A stretch of DNA of 64,000 bases, from NCBI GenBank assembly GCA_028641055.1, contig CM054062.1, positions 11,240,305 through 11,304,304 of the forward strand, given 5' to 3'. Shown piece after piece: positions 44,046 through 53,494 of the stretch; the first letter of the stretch is position 1; every line of letters begins with the position of its first letter. A program made the translations under genes and the position numbers. The notes beneath the pieces were generated by a model. It ran no database searches. It was not told the origin of the DNA and saw nothing but the letters and a program-made list of their open reading frames with translations. Source of the DNA: Alopecurus myosuroides (lineage: Eukaryota; Streptophyta; Magnoliopsida; Poales; Poaceae).

Positions 44046-44205
44046 GGTTGCGAGTGGAAGAATCGTAGATCAGACGGGGTTGGTGGTGGAGCGAGTCCGC
44101 GGCGGCGCAGAGGCTAGTGCGGCGGCGGAGCGCTCGGTGGCGGAGAAGAACGGGAGGAAGAAGAGGAAATGAGCAGGGAAGGGGAAAAGGAAGTTACCGC
44201 GGGGG

Positions 44206-44213
44206 TATTTATA
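44206..44213 (-). promoter_or_regulatory. TATA box of the E3 antisense gene
   Basis: TATAAATA on the minus strand, about 160 bp upstream of the start codon at 44045. An ACACGTGG G-box-like motif lies further upstream at about 44410. It marks an independent promoter pointing away from the 3' LTR. Confidence 0.7.
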
Positions 44214-44717
44214 CCTCCTCGGCGAGATTACCGTTACCGCTACGGGAGTGGGATCGACTGTGGCGTGTGGTGGGTCCTGTGGCCGGCTAGAAACGCACAC
44301 ACGCGAGAAACGCGCGCGTAACGGCCGCATTGGATCCCACTACAAGATCGTGGCCAGTAATTGCGCGTAATGGGACATGACAGCCGGTGGGCCCACGGCG
44401 TGAAAACTGGACACGTGGCGTCGTGTCCTGGGCAACCAAACGACAAGGTCGTGGATGCTTGACACGTAGGCAGTGCCTGCGTGAAGGGCTGGATGTTGCT
44501 CTGCGCTGCAGAGGCTCAGTTTGTGAAATTTCGCTAAGTCTTTTTACTCGGGTACAGAGTAGAAAGCAAGTGATACTCGGAAAGAGGAGACTCAAGATAC
44601 TTTCCGGATAGAGACTCGGAGGACCTACTCGGCATCTTGAGGTTCGATGGCTGAGATGCAAAGGCTGGTTTTAAGCTGGCAGAGCCTAGTGAACAAGTTC
44701 GCAAGACTCAACCAGCT

Positions 44718-44728
44718 TCGGGGACTGC
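44718..44728 (+). other. E3 polypurine tract
   Basis: TCGGGGACTGC directly precedes the TG of the 3' LTR at 44729. The same 11 bases form the core of the pol minisatellite. Confidence 0.72.
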
Positions 44729-45649
44729 TGTCGGGGGGTTACCCCCGAGTAGGGTAAAGACAGGTGGTAAAGGCCGCTTACAGAAGAGAGGTTTGGCCGA
44801 GTAGCCGACTACCGGGTACTCGCTACCCGGTCGACTGCTACCCGGTCTCACCTCAAGATGGCCAGAAGGAGATATCAGTCAGTTTCTACCATGTCGAGTA
44901 GAAGGTTTGGCCCGAGTACAATTGGCGGGAACATTTGGCGGGAAACTACTCGGGCAGGAAGTCAAAAGAGCCGTTCTGACACAGGATCCCGCGTATCCTG
45001 GGTCCGTACTTGGCAGCATTCGAACTACTGTTCACGTGGGGACGGTCTGTCTGACAGTGACAGCATGGAAGCAGTCGGTGGCAGGATAAGGGGGACCTAC
45101 TCTGTGACTAGGTACAGTGATACCAGTCTGTCCCCTAGTTTTGCCCAACGACTTTACGGAAGCAGCCAAGACCAACGACCAAAGCTGTCAGCGGGTACTC
45201 GGAGAAAGGACAGTGTGGACACTATGTCGACACTTGTCCAGATTTGGACGTATCCGGCTGGGCACCGTGTATATAAGGTGCCCCGCCGCCTCCTGCGCGA
45301 GGCACGTACTCACAGAGGCTCAGATACTCACGAACGCTCTCACTGGAAACCCTAGAAACCCTGAGTCCTTGACCTAGCTCTACTCGGAGAGGGGCAAGGG
45401 GCTACTCGGTAGCGTTACTATTTGTACTGTACCTACTCGGAGAGACACCGTAATACAAAGAGAAAGGCAGGAGTAGGGGTTTTACCTCCTCACGAGGGCC
45501 CTGAACCTGGGTACATCGTGTTGTTTGTGTTGTGTGGATCTTACCTCACGCGGCTACTCGTCGCGTGATCCCTCCCCGGACACCTCCAGCGTCCTTCGTC
45601 CCCACATCTTTAGCCATCCCATGGCATCTGCCGTGACACCACCACGACA
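44729..45649 (+). repeat. E3 3' LTR
   Basis: A 921-bp LTR aligned to 30210-31130 at a constant offset of 14519, with one visible substitution (45402). ORFs of 165 and 86 codons in it are duplicated in the other LTR and are not considered genes. Confidence 0.95.
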
Positions 45650-46145
45650 ATCCAAGTAGTCAGTCCATGAGTGGGACAATTCTTCACCATAGTTTTCATT
45701 CTTTCCCAAGCATTAGCAACATGTTCATTATCAAATTGTTTAAAAATCGTTATGTCACTTCTCAGGGATATAATCTTAGCAGGAGGATAATATTTTCCAA
45801 TGAAAGGATCTTTACACTTAGTCCATGAATCAATACTATTTCTAGGCAAAGGTAGCAACCATTCTTTAGCTCTTCCTCTCAAAGAGAAAGGAAATAGTTT
45901 AATAATTCTCCATCCACATCTTTATATTTTTGCATCTCACATAGTTCAACAAAAGTATTAAGGTGGGCAGCAGCATCATCAGTACTAATACCAGAAAATT
46001 GTTCTTTCATCACAAGATTTAATAAAGCAGGTTTAATCTCATAGAAAGCAGCAGTAGGAGCGGGTGGAGAAATAGGTGTGCAAATAAAATCATTATTGTT
46101 TGTGCTAGTGAAGTCACACAACTTGGTATTCTCAGAGGAACTCAT
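45650..46145 (-). pseudogene. gag: E2 gag, N-terminal part
   Basis: The start at 46145 (MSSSENTKLCDF) is about 150 bp inside the primer-binding site. The protein shows 'FYEIKPALLNLVMKEQFSG', then 'RGRAKEWLLPLPRNSIDSW', a signature of plant retrotransposon gag. A one-base shift near 45900 separates these two parts. The frame is cut at 45654 by E3 and resumes at 30209. The first five bases are the right ATCCA duplication. Confidence 0.8.
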
Positions 46146-46290
46146 TTCAGCAGAATAAAAGCAAGCAAGTAAATAACAGCTATGAAGTAAACTATTTTTT
46201 TGTGTTTTTGATATAGAGAAAAAAACAAGACAATAAACAAAATAAAGAGGTTGAGAGTGAGAGACTCCCCTTGCCAGAAGACTTCCTTCT

Positions 46291-46307
46291 CCCCGGCAAC
46301 GGCGCCA
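46291..46307 (-). other. E2 primer-binding site
   Basis: TGGCGCCGTTGCCGGGG on the minus strand, ten bases inside the 5' LTR, a very common primer site in grass LTR elements. Confidence 0.88.
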
Positions 46308-46317
46308 GAAAAATCCT

Positions 46318-47844
46318 TGATGCACTTTTTTGGGAAGCCCAAGAGGATGGTGTGATGAGCACATCGGTGGGAGTTTTCCCCGTAGTTAAGAACCAGGGTT
46401 ATCAATCCAGTAGGAGAAATAGAATCTTTGGAAGGTTGATGCCACTGACGGTGGTGCTGGCGCTTCATCGGTGTCAGCAACAACGTGGAACCTGCATACA
46501 ACACAACCAAAATACTTTGCCCCAACGGTACAGTGAGGTTGTCAATCTCACTGGTCTTGCTGAAAACAAAGATTAGACGTATAGTGTGGAAAAACAGCGT
46601 ATGCTTGCAGAAAGTAAAGAGAGTAGGAAATTGTTGTGGTTTGTTTAATAGTGTGGAAAAATGGACCGGGGTTCATAGTTTCACTAATGGTGTCTCTCCA
46701 TAAAATATAGCATGTTGGGTGAACAAATTAAAGCTAGGAAATTGAAAAATAGATGTTACACCGTAGTGCACAATATGACATGAAGATTACTATGCTATTT
46801 AGTGCGGGCATTACAACAAGATACATAGACCGACATCCATCTACATATATGACTAATAATCCCCCTCGGGTTATCATCCGAACCCCCTTCACGTTTCTGT
46901 AATGTAAGCAATGATTATGCACGCGGGCACTCTCCCTAATGGAAACCGCACATCCTCCCCCTTCACGTTGCTGTCACTCGAGCAAGGCAACAAGGAGGCA
47001 TGAACCTATTATCGAGCATAAATACTCCCTCTTGGAGTCACTAGCAACTACTTGGCCAAAGCAACCACTAGCAACGGAAAGCATGCAAGATCACAAATAA
47101 CATATGCAATAAAGACTATAATCAACTTGGCATAAGGTCAATATTCATCGGATCCCAGCAAACACAACACATAGAGTTACATAAGATCAATCTCGACCAT
47201 GATAGGCAGCTCACGAGATCTAAGCATGGAGGCATATGAGGAGAAGACAACCATCTAGCTACAGCTACGAACCCGTAGTCCAAGGATGAACTACTCACGC
47301 ATCACTCCGGAGGCAGGCATGGTGATGTAGAAGCCTCTGGTGATGATCTCCTCTCCGGCAGGGTGCCGGAAACAGCTTCAGAACCCCCTTGATCTGGGGT
47401 TGACGGTGACGGTGGCTGTGGAACTTTTTCGGTGATTTTGATCAGGTGCCTAGGGTTTTCCATCCGGGGGGGCTTAAATAGGCGAAAGGGGAAAGGCGGT
47501 GGAGGCCGGGGGGCCCACACCCATAGCTGGCGCGGCCAGGGGGCGCGCCACCCTATGGTGTGGCCCCCCTGCTGCCCCTCTTTGGCTCCTCTTTGGTCTT
47601 CTGGATGCTTTCGGGGAAAATATGACTTCCGGGCTTCGAATTTTCCAATTCCGAGAATATTTCCAGAACAATTTTTCTGAAACTAAAAAACTGCAGAAAA
47701 CATGGAACTGGCTTTGTGGCATCTTGTTAATAGGTTAGTCCGGAAAATCAATAAAAATGACATAAAGAAGGAAGAAAACATGTAGCAATTGGCATAATAT
47801 CATCATGGAGCATCAGAAATTAGGGATACGTTTATGACGTATCA
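46318..47844 (-). repeat. E2 5' LTR (right copy)
   Basis: A 1527-bp LTR from TGATGCAC to GACGTATCA, followed by TACAC (47845-47849). It is the partner of 24232-25794. Confidence 0.88.
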
Positions 47845-47880
47845 TACACCCAGCCGGATGTACACCCAGGAACACCATGC

Positions 47881-48070
47881 GTATACTTTTCAGAACGGTT
47901 TTTGTATACTTTCAGTAGCATTTTTTTTACTTTCACATATAACATGTATACTTTCAGAACAACGTTTGTATACTTTCAGTAGCAATTCTTTTATACTTTC
48001 ACATACAACGTGTATACTTCTAGAAACAACGTTTGTATACTTTTAGTAGCTAATTTTTTATACTTTTTAG
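47881..48070. repeat. About three copies of a 65-66-bp tandem repeat (GTATACTTTCAG type)
   Basis: Units begin at 47881, 47946 and 48012, each with GTATACTT, CAGAACAACGTTTGTATACT and TAGCA blocks. They lie in the right arm of the interrupted DNA transposon and have no counterpart in its left arm. Confidence 0.75.
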
Positions 48071-48648
48071 ATGAAACGGCGTAGACGTTTTGTTCGAGGC
48101 GAAGCCGGGCGGTAGTACGAGGCAACGCCAAGCCGTAGCACGCACTACGACCAATGCACGCTTCGACCAATGCGCACAATGACCTATATACCCCCTTCAA
48201 GATATTTATAAATGGTTATCGAGCGAAGCCGAGCCGTAAAAAAATATCGAGGCGAAGCCGAGCATCGTGCTACTAGTTATACATGGTGTACACGCACGCG
48301 TGCTACTGAAAGTATAAAGTATAAACAATAGGGTGTACAAGGTCCGAAAAAAAAGTTTCTCGAAACTTATCAACATGGGATCTAATTTTGTAGATCTCGA
48401 CGCGAGTAGCTCAAATATGAAAACGGTTCGTAATTCCGAATTAAAGTTCGCGAGATATTTCATTTTGAAAAAACGAATCTAAAAAGAAATGTGTGTATCT
48501 CCTCCGTCTGTTCCCTCGCGTACGAGCCCGACACGTGTCGCGCTCGCGTTCGCTCGTTTTGGCCTTCCATTTGCTTCCGAGAGGGAGGCCTATCCCTAAT
48601 CGCACCCAAAACTCACTCTATCGGAAAAAAAATTATAGTGTATTTTTA

Positions 48649-48895
48649 GGGAATGCCTAGGACTCACACGAGTGAGAATTAAGTTAATTCTCACTCAGAT
48701 TGCATTACCCAGTTGCATGTGTAACTTATGAAATCTGAGTTGCAACTGAGCGTCACTCATGTGCAACTGGGGGAAATATGAGTTGCAAGTCATGTATAAC
48801 TAACAACCCGCACGAATCACGATGTAAATCTAATGAGATTCGAGTTGAGTGAGCTCTAACTTAATTCTCGCTCGAGTGAGAAATAGCAAACCCGG
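48649..48895. mobile_element. 247-bp MITE with 8-bp target-site duplication
   Basis: The ends are inverted copies ('CACGAGTGAGAATTAAGTTA' near the left, inverted with few changes near the right). The flanks carry TATTTTTA at 48641-48648 and 48896-48903. An 8-bp duplication fits hAT; Mutator-type MITEs usually have 9 bp, and here the ninth base differs (G versus A). No ORF. Confidence 0.72.
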
Positions 48896-48903
48896 TATTT
48901 TTA

Positions 48904-49412
48904 ATGGAACTGGCCCTTTTAAGGTGGGTTCGCAGCGTGGCAAGGCCTCAGCCGGTAGTTCTGGCCGGGCCTCACGCTCGACCCATTCGCTCACAGCCCA
49001 AAGCGTGCGTCCCGGCCGAGGCGGCATCGCGCGGAGCCGTCGTGGTTCTGGCAGGCAAAGAGCGGCAGCTCACGGCCCCGAGGCAAGCCCAAGGGGAGAA
49101 CGGGGATAGCCGAGTCTAGCTCTACACCGCGCACATCCAGCCCGATCGGTCTGACCATCTTCTGTCGCCTCTGTGCGGGACATCTCCCCGCATATGCGCA
49201 GGGGCTCGACTCCAGCGAGCGGCCATGGATGAGGCTGCACACCAGAGGCAGCTGGATTTGCGTAATTTTTTCCAACTAAAAATTCCGGTCGATCCAAGAA
49301 TCTCGTAAATCCATGCATTTACAGCTACTGACTGCAGACTGCAAGCTGCATGCTAAGTATATGCTACACTAGTCCGGTTGCATTTGCTGGCCATCAGGAA
49401 AAATACTCATAT
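48904..49412. other. GC-rich stretch without a recognised gene
   Basis: Noncoding as far as I can tell. Base composition is GC-rich up to about 49260. Short ORFs on both strands have no recognisable product. It could be an old promoter or gene relic of the neighbourhood. Confidence 0.4.
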
Positions 49413-49798
49413 GAACCTGGGTACATATGCTCCTGGTCAGGTCAAGCACCTTCGGAGTGTTCAAAAATTCCAAAAATAATTAGAGACATTCATACACATA
49501 TATTATGTAATAGTACAAAATTTCGTATAAAAAGCGATCTTTCATTCGGCCTGTGTAAAAAAGACAAATTTATGACATATATACACTGCTATATAGCATT
49601 TACTGTAGCAATGAAACTTTGTCTTTTTTCTGTAGCCAACATGAATACAAATTCATCCCGAAACTCATCTGCGGCGCATTGGGTTTCCATTCCCTATCCA
49701 TTTGATTTTTTACAGATTTTTTAAACTTTTACAAAGTTGTTAAAATCAACATTTACAAAAAAAAAAAATTAGCCGGGAGCATATGCCCCCCGGTTCAC
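49413..49798. mobile_element. Small inverted-repeat element (MITE-like) abutting a promoter
   Basis: The left end GAACCTGGGTACATATGCTC and the right end GAGCATATGCCCCCCGGTTC form imperfect inverted repeats around an AT-rich centre of about 340 bp without ORFs. I could not resolve a target-site duplication, so the superfamily is open. The right end lies about 26 bp before the TATA box of the host gene. Confidence 0.6.
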
Positions 49799-49824
49799 AT
49801 CAGCTGCACTCGGCCATCAGGCTC

Positions 49825-49833
49825 TATATAAAG
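49825..49833 (+). promoter_or_regulatory. TATA box of the host gene
   Basis: TATATAAAG in a GC-rich setting, about 110 bp upstream of the start codon at 49934, a normal spacing for a plant gene with a short leader. Confidence 0.75.
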
Positions 49834-49933
49834 CACCCGGCCTGATCCTCACAGACGAAAGCCATCCTGCTTAAGCTACTCTCCTCTCTACATCTCGCTC
49901 AAACGTGTCGGTGCTGCCTTCACCCCCTGCGCG

Positions 49934-50655
49934 ATGGCGACAGCTCAGGTTTAACCAAATACTACCGAGTAGCTCTTCCTTTATTTCTCATCTTGTCTCA
50001 GCATACTACCTGCATTGGTAATGAGCACGTTTACCATGTTGTGGCATGTTAGTCATTTTTGTTTCTGTCTTTCCGATCAAAGGTTCAGCAAGTCATGGCA
50101 GCACCGGTGCACGACGTTAAGGAGGAAGAGACGAAGAACCATGAGATCATCCAAGACGATCCGCCCAGCGCCAAGGTAGAAGAACAAGAATTTGATGCAA
50201 AGGTGCATAACAACGTCGACTCCAAGAACGAACAAGTCCCCTCCAGCGACACCGACGAGGGCCAGCGCATAGCGAAGGAAGTCGAAGCCAAGCTCGCCGT
50301 CCAGCCTGCAGAAGCTGAAGCCAAGGAGGCCAAGGAAGGACAGCCCCGTGCCGCGAAGAAGGCCGAGAAAGCGTCTGCCAAAGGTGCTGTCGTCCCCATC
50401 GACGACGATACCGACGATGAGGTCGCTGCGCCTGCGCCCGACGGGGTAAATAAGCCCGAGAAAGCGGCGGGCAAGTGGGCGGTCGTCCCCGTTGACGACG
50501 AAAAAGACGATGACGTTGTTACGCCGGCGGCAGGTGGTCAGGGCCCGCCGCTGGCACCGCCTGTCGCTTCTGAGGACGTGGCGGAGGCAGCAGGCGAGGA
50601 AGCGACCAATGGTGGCAAGGAGTATGCATGTGAGGAGAAGGCTCACGAGGAGTAG
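49934..50655 (+). CDS. Two-exon host gene, 195-aa acidic Lys/Ala-rich protein with tandem SUMO-interacting-like motifs
   Basis: Exon 1 is 49934-49948 (MATAQ). A 134-bp GT-AG intron (49949-50082) is followed by exon 2 at 50083-50655. TATA box, short leader, small first exon and in-phase splice suggest a real gene. The 195-residue product is strongly charged and probably disordered, with no signal peptide or membrane segment. Residues about 99-126 and 130-157 are a diverged duplication (period 31). Each carries a hydrophobic core followed by acids: VVPIDDD at 108-114 and VVPVDDE at 139-145, which fit the SUMO-interacting-motif pattern. The N-terminal half is rich in Glu and Lys. I do not recognise the family. 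An alternative start at 50095, inside exon 2, would skip the first exon. Confidence 0.65.
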
Positions 50656-51027
50656 GGGATGTGTGTGTGTCCTTGTGCTTTGCTTTGTCGGGTTTGTTTA
50701 TCCAAGTCAATAAGCAGCGGTAAGGTACTAGTGTATTTGGTCAGGTTTAAGGGTTTTTTTTTTTGTTGCGGGGGTCAGGTTTAAGGTTGTGATCGAAGAA
50801 ATCAGGGGCATCGATCACCTACTCGTGTATTGTCGTGTATTGCCTACAATAAAATCTGTGTCGTGTTGTAGTGTATGTGTTAGCGCTACATATATTTTCT
50901 TCCACAAAGGACATGATGAAATTTGAGAGGGATAACTGCACGAATGGGTCGTCTCTGAAACAGCCACGTAATACTTTTGCTTAGCTGAAACAATCATTAA
51001 ATGAGAGAAAGAAAAGAATTGTCTCTT
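50656..51027 (+). other. 3' UTR and downstream flank of the host gene
   Basis: Possible polyadenylation signals are AATAAG at 50709-50714 and AATAAAA at 50848-50854. A GT-rich transcript end and a T9 run occur between them. No other gene is seen. Confidence 0.5.
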
Positions 51028-51050
51028 ATCTATCTATCTATCTATCTATA
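51028..51050. repeat. TATC microsatellite
   Basis: About five TATC units immediately before the Helitron 5' end, probably providing the AT insertion site. Confidence 0.85.
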
Positions 51051-51495
51051 CTTCTTATAAAGCAAAACCCCACTAACATGCATTAATTATTTTTCTAACT
51101 CAACATGCAAGCTATCCACATCATCTATCCTCTTAGCCTATCAATTGTCCATGTCATCTCCTATAATATTTACTAATTATTACATGCAAACTACATATCA
51201 TATATTTTTTTAACCATTTATTTTTTTCAATTTAATGATTTATGCAAACTACATATCATATATTCTTTAAACCATCCATTTTTTTTAACTAATGTTTTAT
51301 AATACGCATCACATGTCTATAAATTTAGTATCTCGAGTATGATCAATCGATTTTTTTCATATTTCTTTAGACTATATAATGTATCATGCTGTTTTTTTCG
51401 AAAAGAAGGTTAAGACTCTTGATCTCTGCATCAAAAAAACGCACATGTCATTTACTCTAAGGAATCCCGCCGCAACGCGCGGGGTATTCTTCTAG
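51045..51495 (+). mobile_element. Non-autonomous Helitron, 451 bp
   Basis: It starts TCTATACTTCTTATAAAGC, a typical grass Helitron 5' end preceded by A. It ends in a GC hairpin (CCCGCCGCAACGCGCGGG) followed after 13 bases by CTAG and then T. The interior is AT-rich with no ORF. The 5' boundary is uncertain by a few TATC units. Confidence 0.78.
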
Positions 51496-51539
51496 TTTTA
51501 GAAATGGCTCTTCACATGCAAAAACGAGAGTGGCATGTT

Positions 51540-52138
51540 TCAATGCACATGGACACCGGCTTCCTCGTCGACATTTAGACTGTGATGCAGTGCAGGATTG
51601 AGGAGTTTTCTCAAACGTACCTCGGCCTCCCCCTCTCCACAGAGAAGCTGAAGATCGCCGCCTTCACCCGCCCCTCAACCCCTCATCGCAAAAGTGGACA
51701 AATACCTCTCTCGATGGCGGGCGCTACTGCTGTCCCGGGTGGGCGGCTTGTGATGATCAACGCCGTCCTAGACGCCATCCCCGCCTATGCCATGGGAGCC
51801 CTCACTCTCCCCGCCCTCGACAAGTTGCGGTGAGCCTTCCTCTGGGCTACCATGGACAGGGTGTCTGGAGCCCATTGTCTCGTCGCCTGGGATTGGGTAT
51901 GCCACGCCAAGACTGAAGGTAGGCTCGGTGTCCGCTCTATGATGGTGCAAAATGCGTGCCTAAGGGTGAAGCTTCTGCAACGCCTCCACTTCGCCTCCGA
52001 CGAGTCCTGGCCAAGCTGGGTCTGGGCAAGCCTTGCGGGATCTCCTAGCGACTCTATCGGTGCCTCTTCCGCGATCTTCGGCACTCACTGGGGCTATAAT
52101 TCACTTCCTGCCCCTGTACCGCTGCATCACTTGCGTCC
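51540..52138 (+). pseudogene. LINE reverse transcriptase relic (second LINE)
   Basis: The degenerate frame shows 'QTYLGLPLSTEKLKIAAF', 'GGRLVMINAVLDAIPAYAMG' and 'VAWDWVCHAKTEGRLGVRSM', standard markers of the region after the YADD box in plant LINEs. A stop at 51831-51833 and frame changes are present. It is a different family from the LINE at 21163. It is cut at 52138 by the LTR that follows. Confidence 0.75.
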
Positions 52139-52991
52139 TGTTGGATTGTGCAATGGAAATTTAAAATTTTCACATGCATGCTACGCAACCGCCAAGATCT
52201 ATCTATGAAGATACAAGCTAATAAATATTCCAATATGTAGTTTTTGAGATCGTGTACCAGACACCATAGTAGCGGAAGAGATGTCAGTGACGATGCCGAT
52301 AAAGCTTGTTGAAGATCCCCACGCACAAGCCTGTGGGCGGGGATGTTGCAGACTCCCTGTATCCAGCACCTTGATCCAGCAGAGTGAGGATCTCACGTGT
52401 TACCCCTTTGAGAGTTTGCGCACATACGTCGGGAACAGTTCTGCAGCGCTTCACTGTTCAGGACTAGACGCTGCAAGTGTATATGAAGTTGGAGTTCTCA
52501 ACACATGAGAGAGAAAGAGTAATTAGAAGGTAGATCTAATCGGGAGAGGACTCCTCAAAAGTCAAAACCCCAATTAGAAGAAACTCGAATTCAATTAGAG
52601 TGCCTCTAATTAGGCCCTCTAATTCTACTAGAGATATTTAAGAGCCAATTGTGTGTTTTGCATAGAGTCTTGGGATCCTTTATATAGTGGGGTCAGGGGT
52701 CAGACCTTCCTTGGGGGAAGGAGTCCTCCCCTCAATTCAACAAGGGGGGAGTCAACCTATAAGGGTGGACACACATCCCCTCCTTGTGGAACTCAGATTG
52801 GACTCCCTTGTGGACCAAGTCCACCTCCACTTTTCCTTTTTTTTCCTTTTTTTCCCTTTTCCGTTATCCTTATTTTCTCCGATTAAATTGAGGGGAAAAC
52901 GCAAGGACGATTGTGTGACTTGTGTGGTGCCTTGGGGCCCACCTGGCAGGCCCCAATATAGGTGCAGTCATGGAATCATTCCTGCCCCACC
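52139..52991 (-). repeat. Copia-type LTR (minus orientation), right side lost
   Basis: It starts TGTTGGATTGTGC at the LINE junction and includes 'CTTGATCCAGCAGAGTGAGG', found in grass copia (Maximus/Angela-like) LTRs. A TATATAAAGG box lies near 52680 on the minus strand, with purine-rich sequence upstream of it. No interior or partner LTR follows, because ED begins at 52992. It may be a solo or truncated LTR. Confidence 0.5.
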
Positions 52992-53482
52992 TGTCGAATA
53001 TGCATCTCAACAAGTCCCTCGGGTGAACCGATAGGGTTTCGATTAGGAGAACGTGTAGGCACTGGTGACAATCGTCGGCTAACAGGGGGCACGATTTACC
53101 CAGGTTCGGGGCCCTCGTAGAGGTAAAACCCTTACTCCTGTTTCTGTCGATCTGTATTAGCACAATAGATCGGTTACAGTGGGGGTGCTCGAGTCGAGAG
53201 TAGATCTCAATCTCAAGGCTTAGGTGGTGCGGTATTGCTTGGTCCCCCTCCTGGTGGTTCTCCTGGCCTTATATAGGCGGCCAGGTCTCAAACCGTCCCG
53301 AGGGGGGTTACAAACCCTAACCTAAAGTCGGTTACAAGTTTCCTTTCTCAATCCGCAAGGCTTTGCGGGTGGGCCTTGATTGGGCCTTCTAGAACTGTCT
53401 ATGGCATCTCCCTTCGGGCTTGGCTCTTGGGCCTTGGACCGGGTAGGCTTACCCGATAGGTCCAGGATTCATCCCTTCGTTA
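52992..53482 (-). repeat. ED 3' LTR
   Basis: A 491-bp repeat beginning TGTCGAATATGC and ending CTTCGTTA (CA changed to TA). It shares with the E1 LTR long blocks such as 'GATTTACCCAGGTTCGGGGC'. Confidence 0.85.
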
Positions 53483-53494
53483 GTAGCCCCCGAG
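53483..53494 (-). other. ED polypurine tract
   Basis: CTCGGGGGCTAC on the minus strand. Exact copies recur inside ED at 56511-56522 and 57809-57820, and near-copies at 56626-56637 and 58133-58144. Confidence 0.75.

Larger units (their letters stand above)
30210..45649 (+). mobile_element. E3: intact, very young 15.4-kb Tat-type Ty3/gypsy retrotransposon with antisense gene
   Basis: The element is 15440 bp with two 921-bp LTRs (30210-31130 and 44729-45649). I see a single difference between them (A at 30883, C at 45402), about 0.1 percent, or some tens of thousands of years at 1.3e-8 per site per year. Order: 5' LTR, primer-binding site, gag-protease (to 34563), in-frame UAG, pol (34564-38241), antisense eight-exon gene (44045-38916, minus strand), polypurine tract, 3' LTR. 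All recognised domains are open and catalytically complete, so E3 is a candidate for a currently or recently active element. Lineage follows from domain order, the TGGCGCC primer site and the antisense gene with its PF04195-like domain. Confidence 0.95.
24232..47844 (-). mobile_element. E2: non-autonomous gag-protease LTR retrotransposon (Athila/Sabrina-like), minus strand, split by E3
   Basis: LTRs are 24232-25794 (3', 1563 bp) and 46318-47844 (5', 1527 bp), flanked by TACAC. The interior on the minus strand is: primer-binding site (46307-46291), gag start (46145), gag interrupted by E3 and its ATCCA duplication, remaining gag (to 28948), protease (to 28603), then 2.8 kb without ORFs, and the polypurine tract. 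Without E3 the element is about 8.2 kb. No reverse transcriptase or integrase exists, so mobility would depend on another element. The LTRs differ at many positions (about eight in the first 55 bases), so E2 is much older than E3. Confidence 0.9.
23642..48640. mobile_element. DNA transposon with ~300-bp terminal inverted repeats, CACTA-like ends, non-autonomous
   Basis: The left arm (23642-24231) begins CACTAGAAAAAGG. The right arm (47850-48640) ends ATAGTG. About 300 bp of each arm are inverted copies: 'TTTTTTCAAAATGAAATATC' on the left near 23844 reappears inverted near 48455, along with further matching blocks. Removing the E2 insertion leaves about 1.4 kb with no transposase ORF. No convincing target-site duplication was found (AAT on the left, TAT on the right), so the CACTA assignment is tentative and a Mutator-like element is possible. 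The two arms have different internal tandem repeats next to the E2 insertion point. Confidence 0.6.

Noticed and set aside
23639..48643. CACTA-type 3-bp target-site duplication around the DNA transposon
   Set aside because: AAT and TAT do not match, so superfamily was left tentative.
48849..49318. Overlapping GC-rich ORFs on both strands as a coding gene
   Set aside because: Several frames are open only because stop codons are rare in GC-rich DNA. None shows a recognisable motif.
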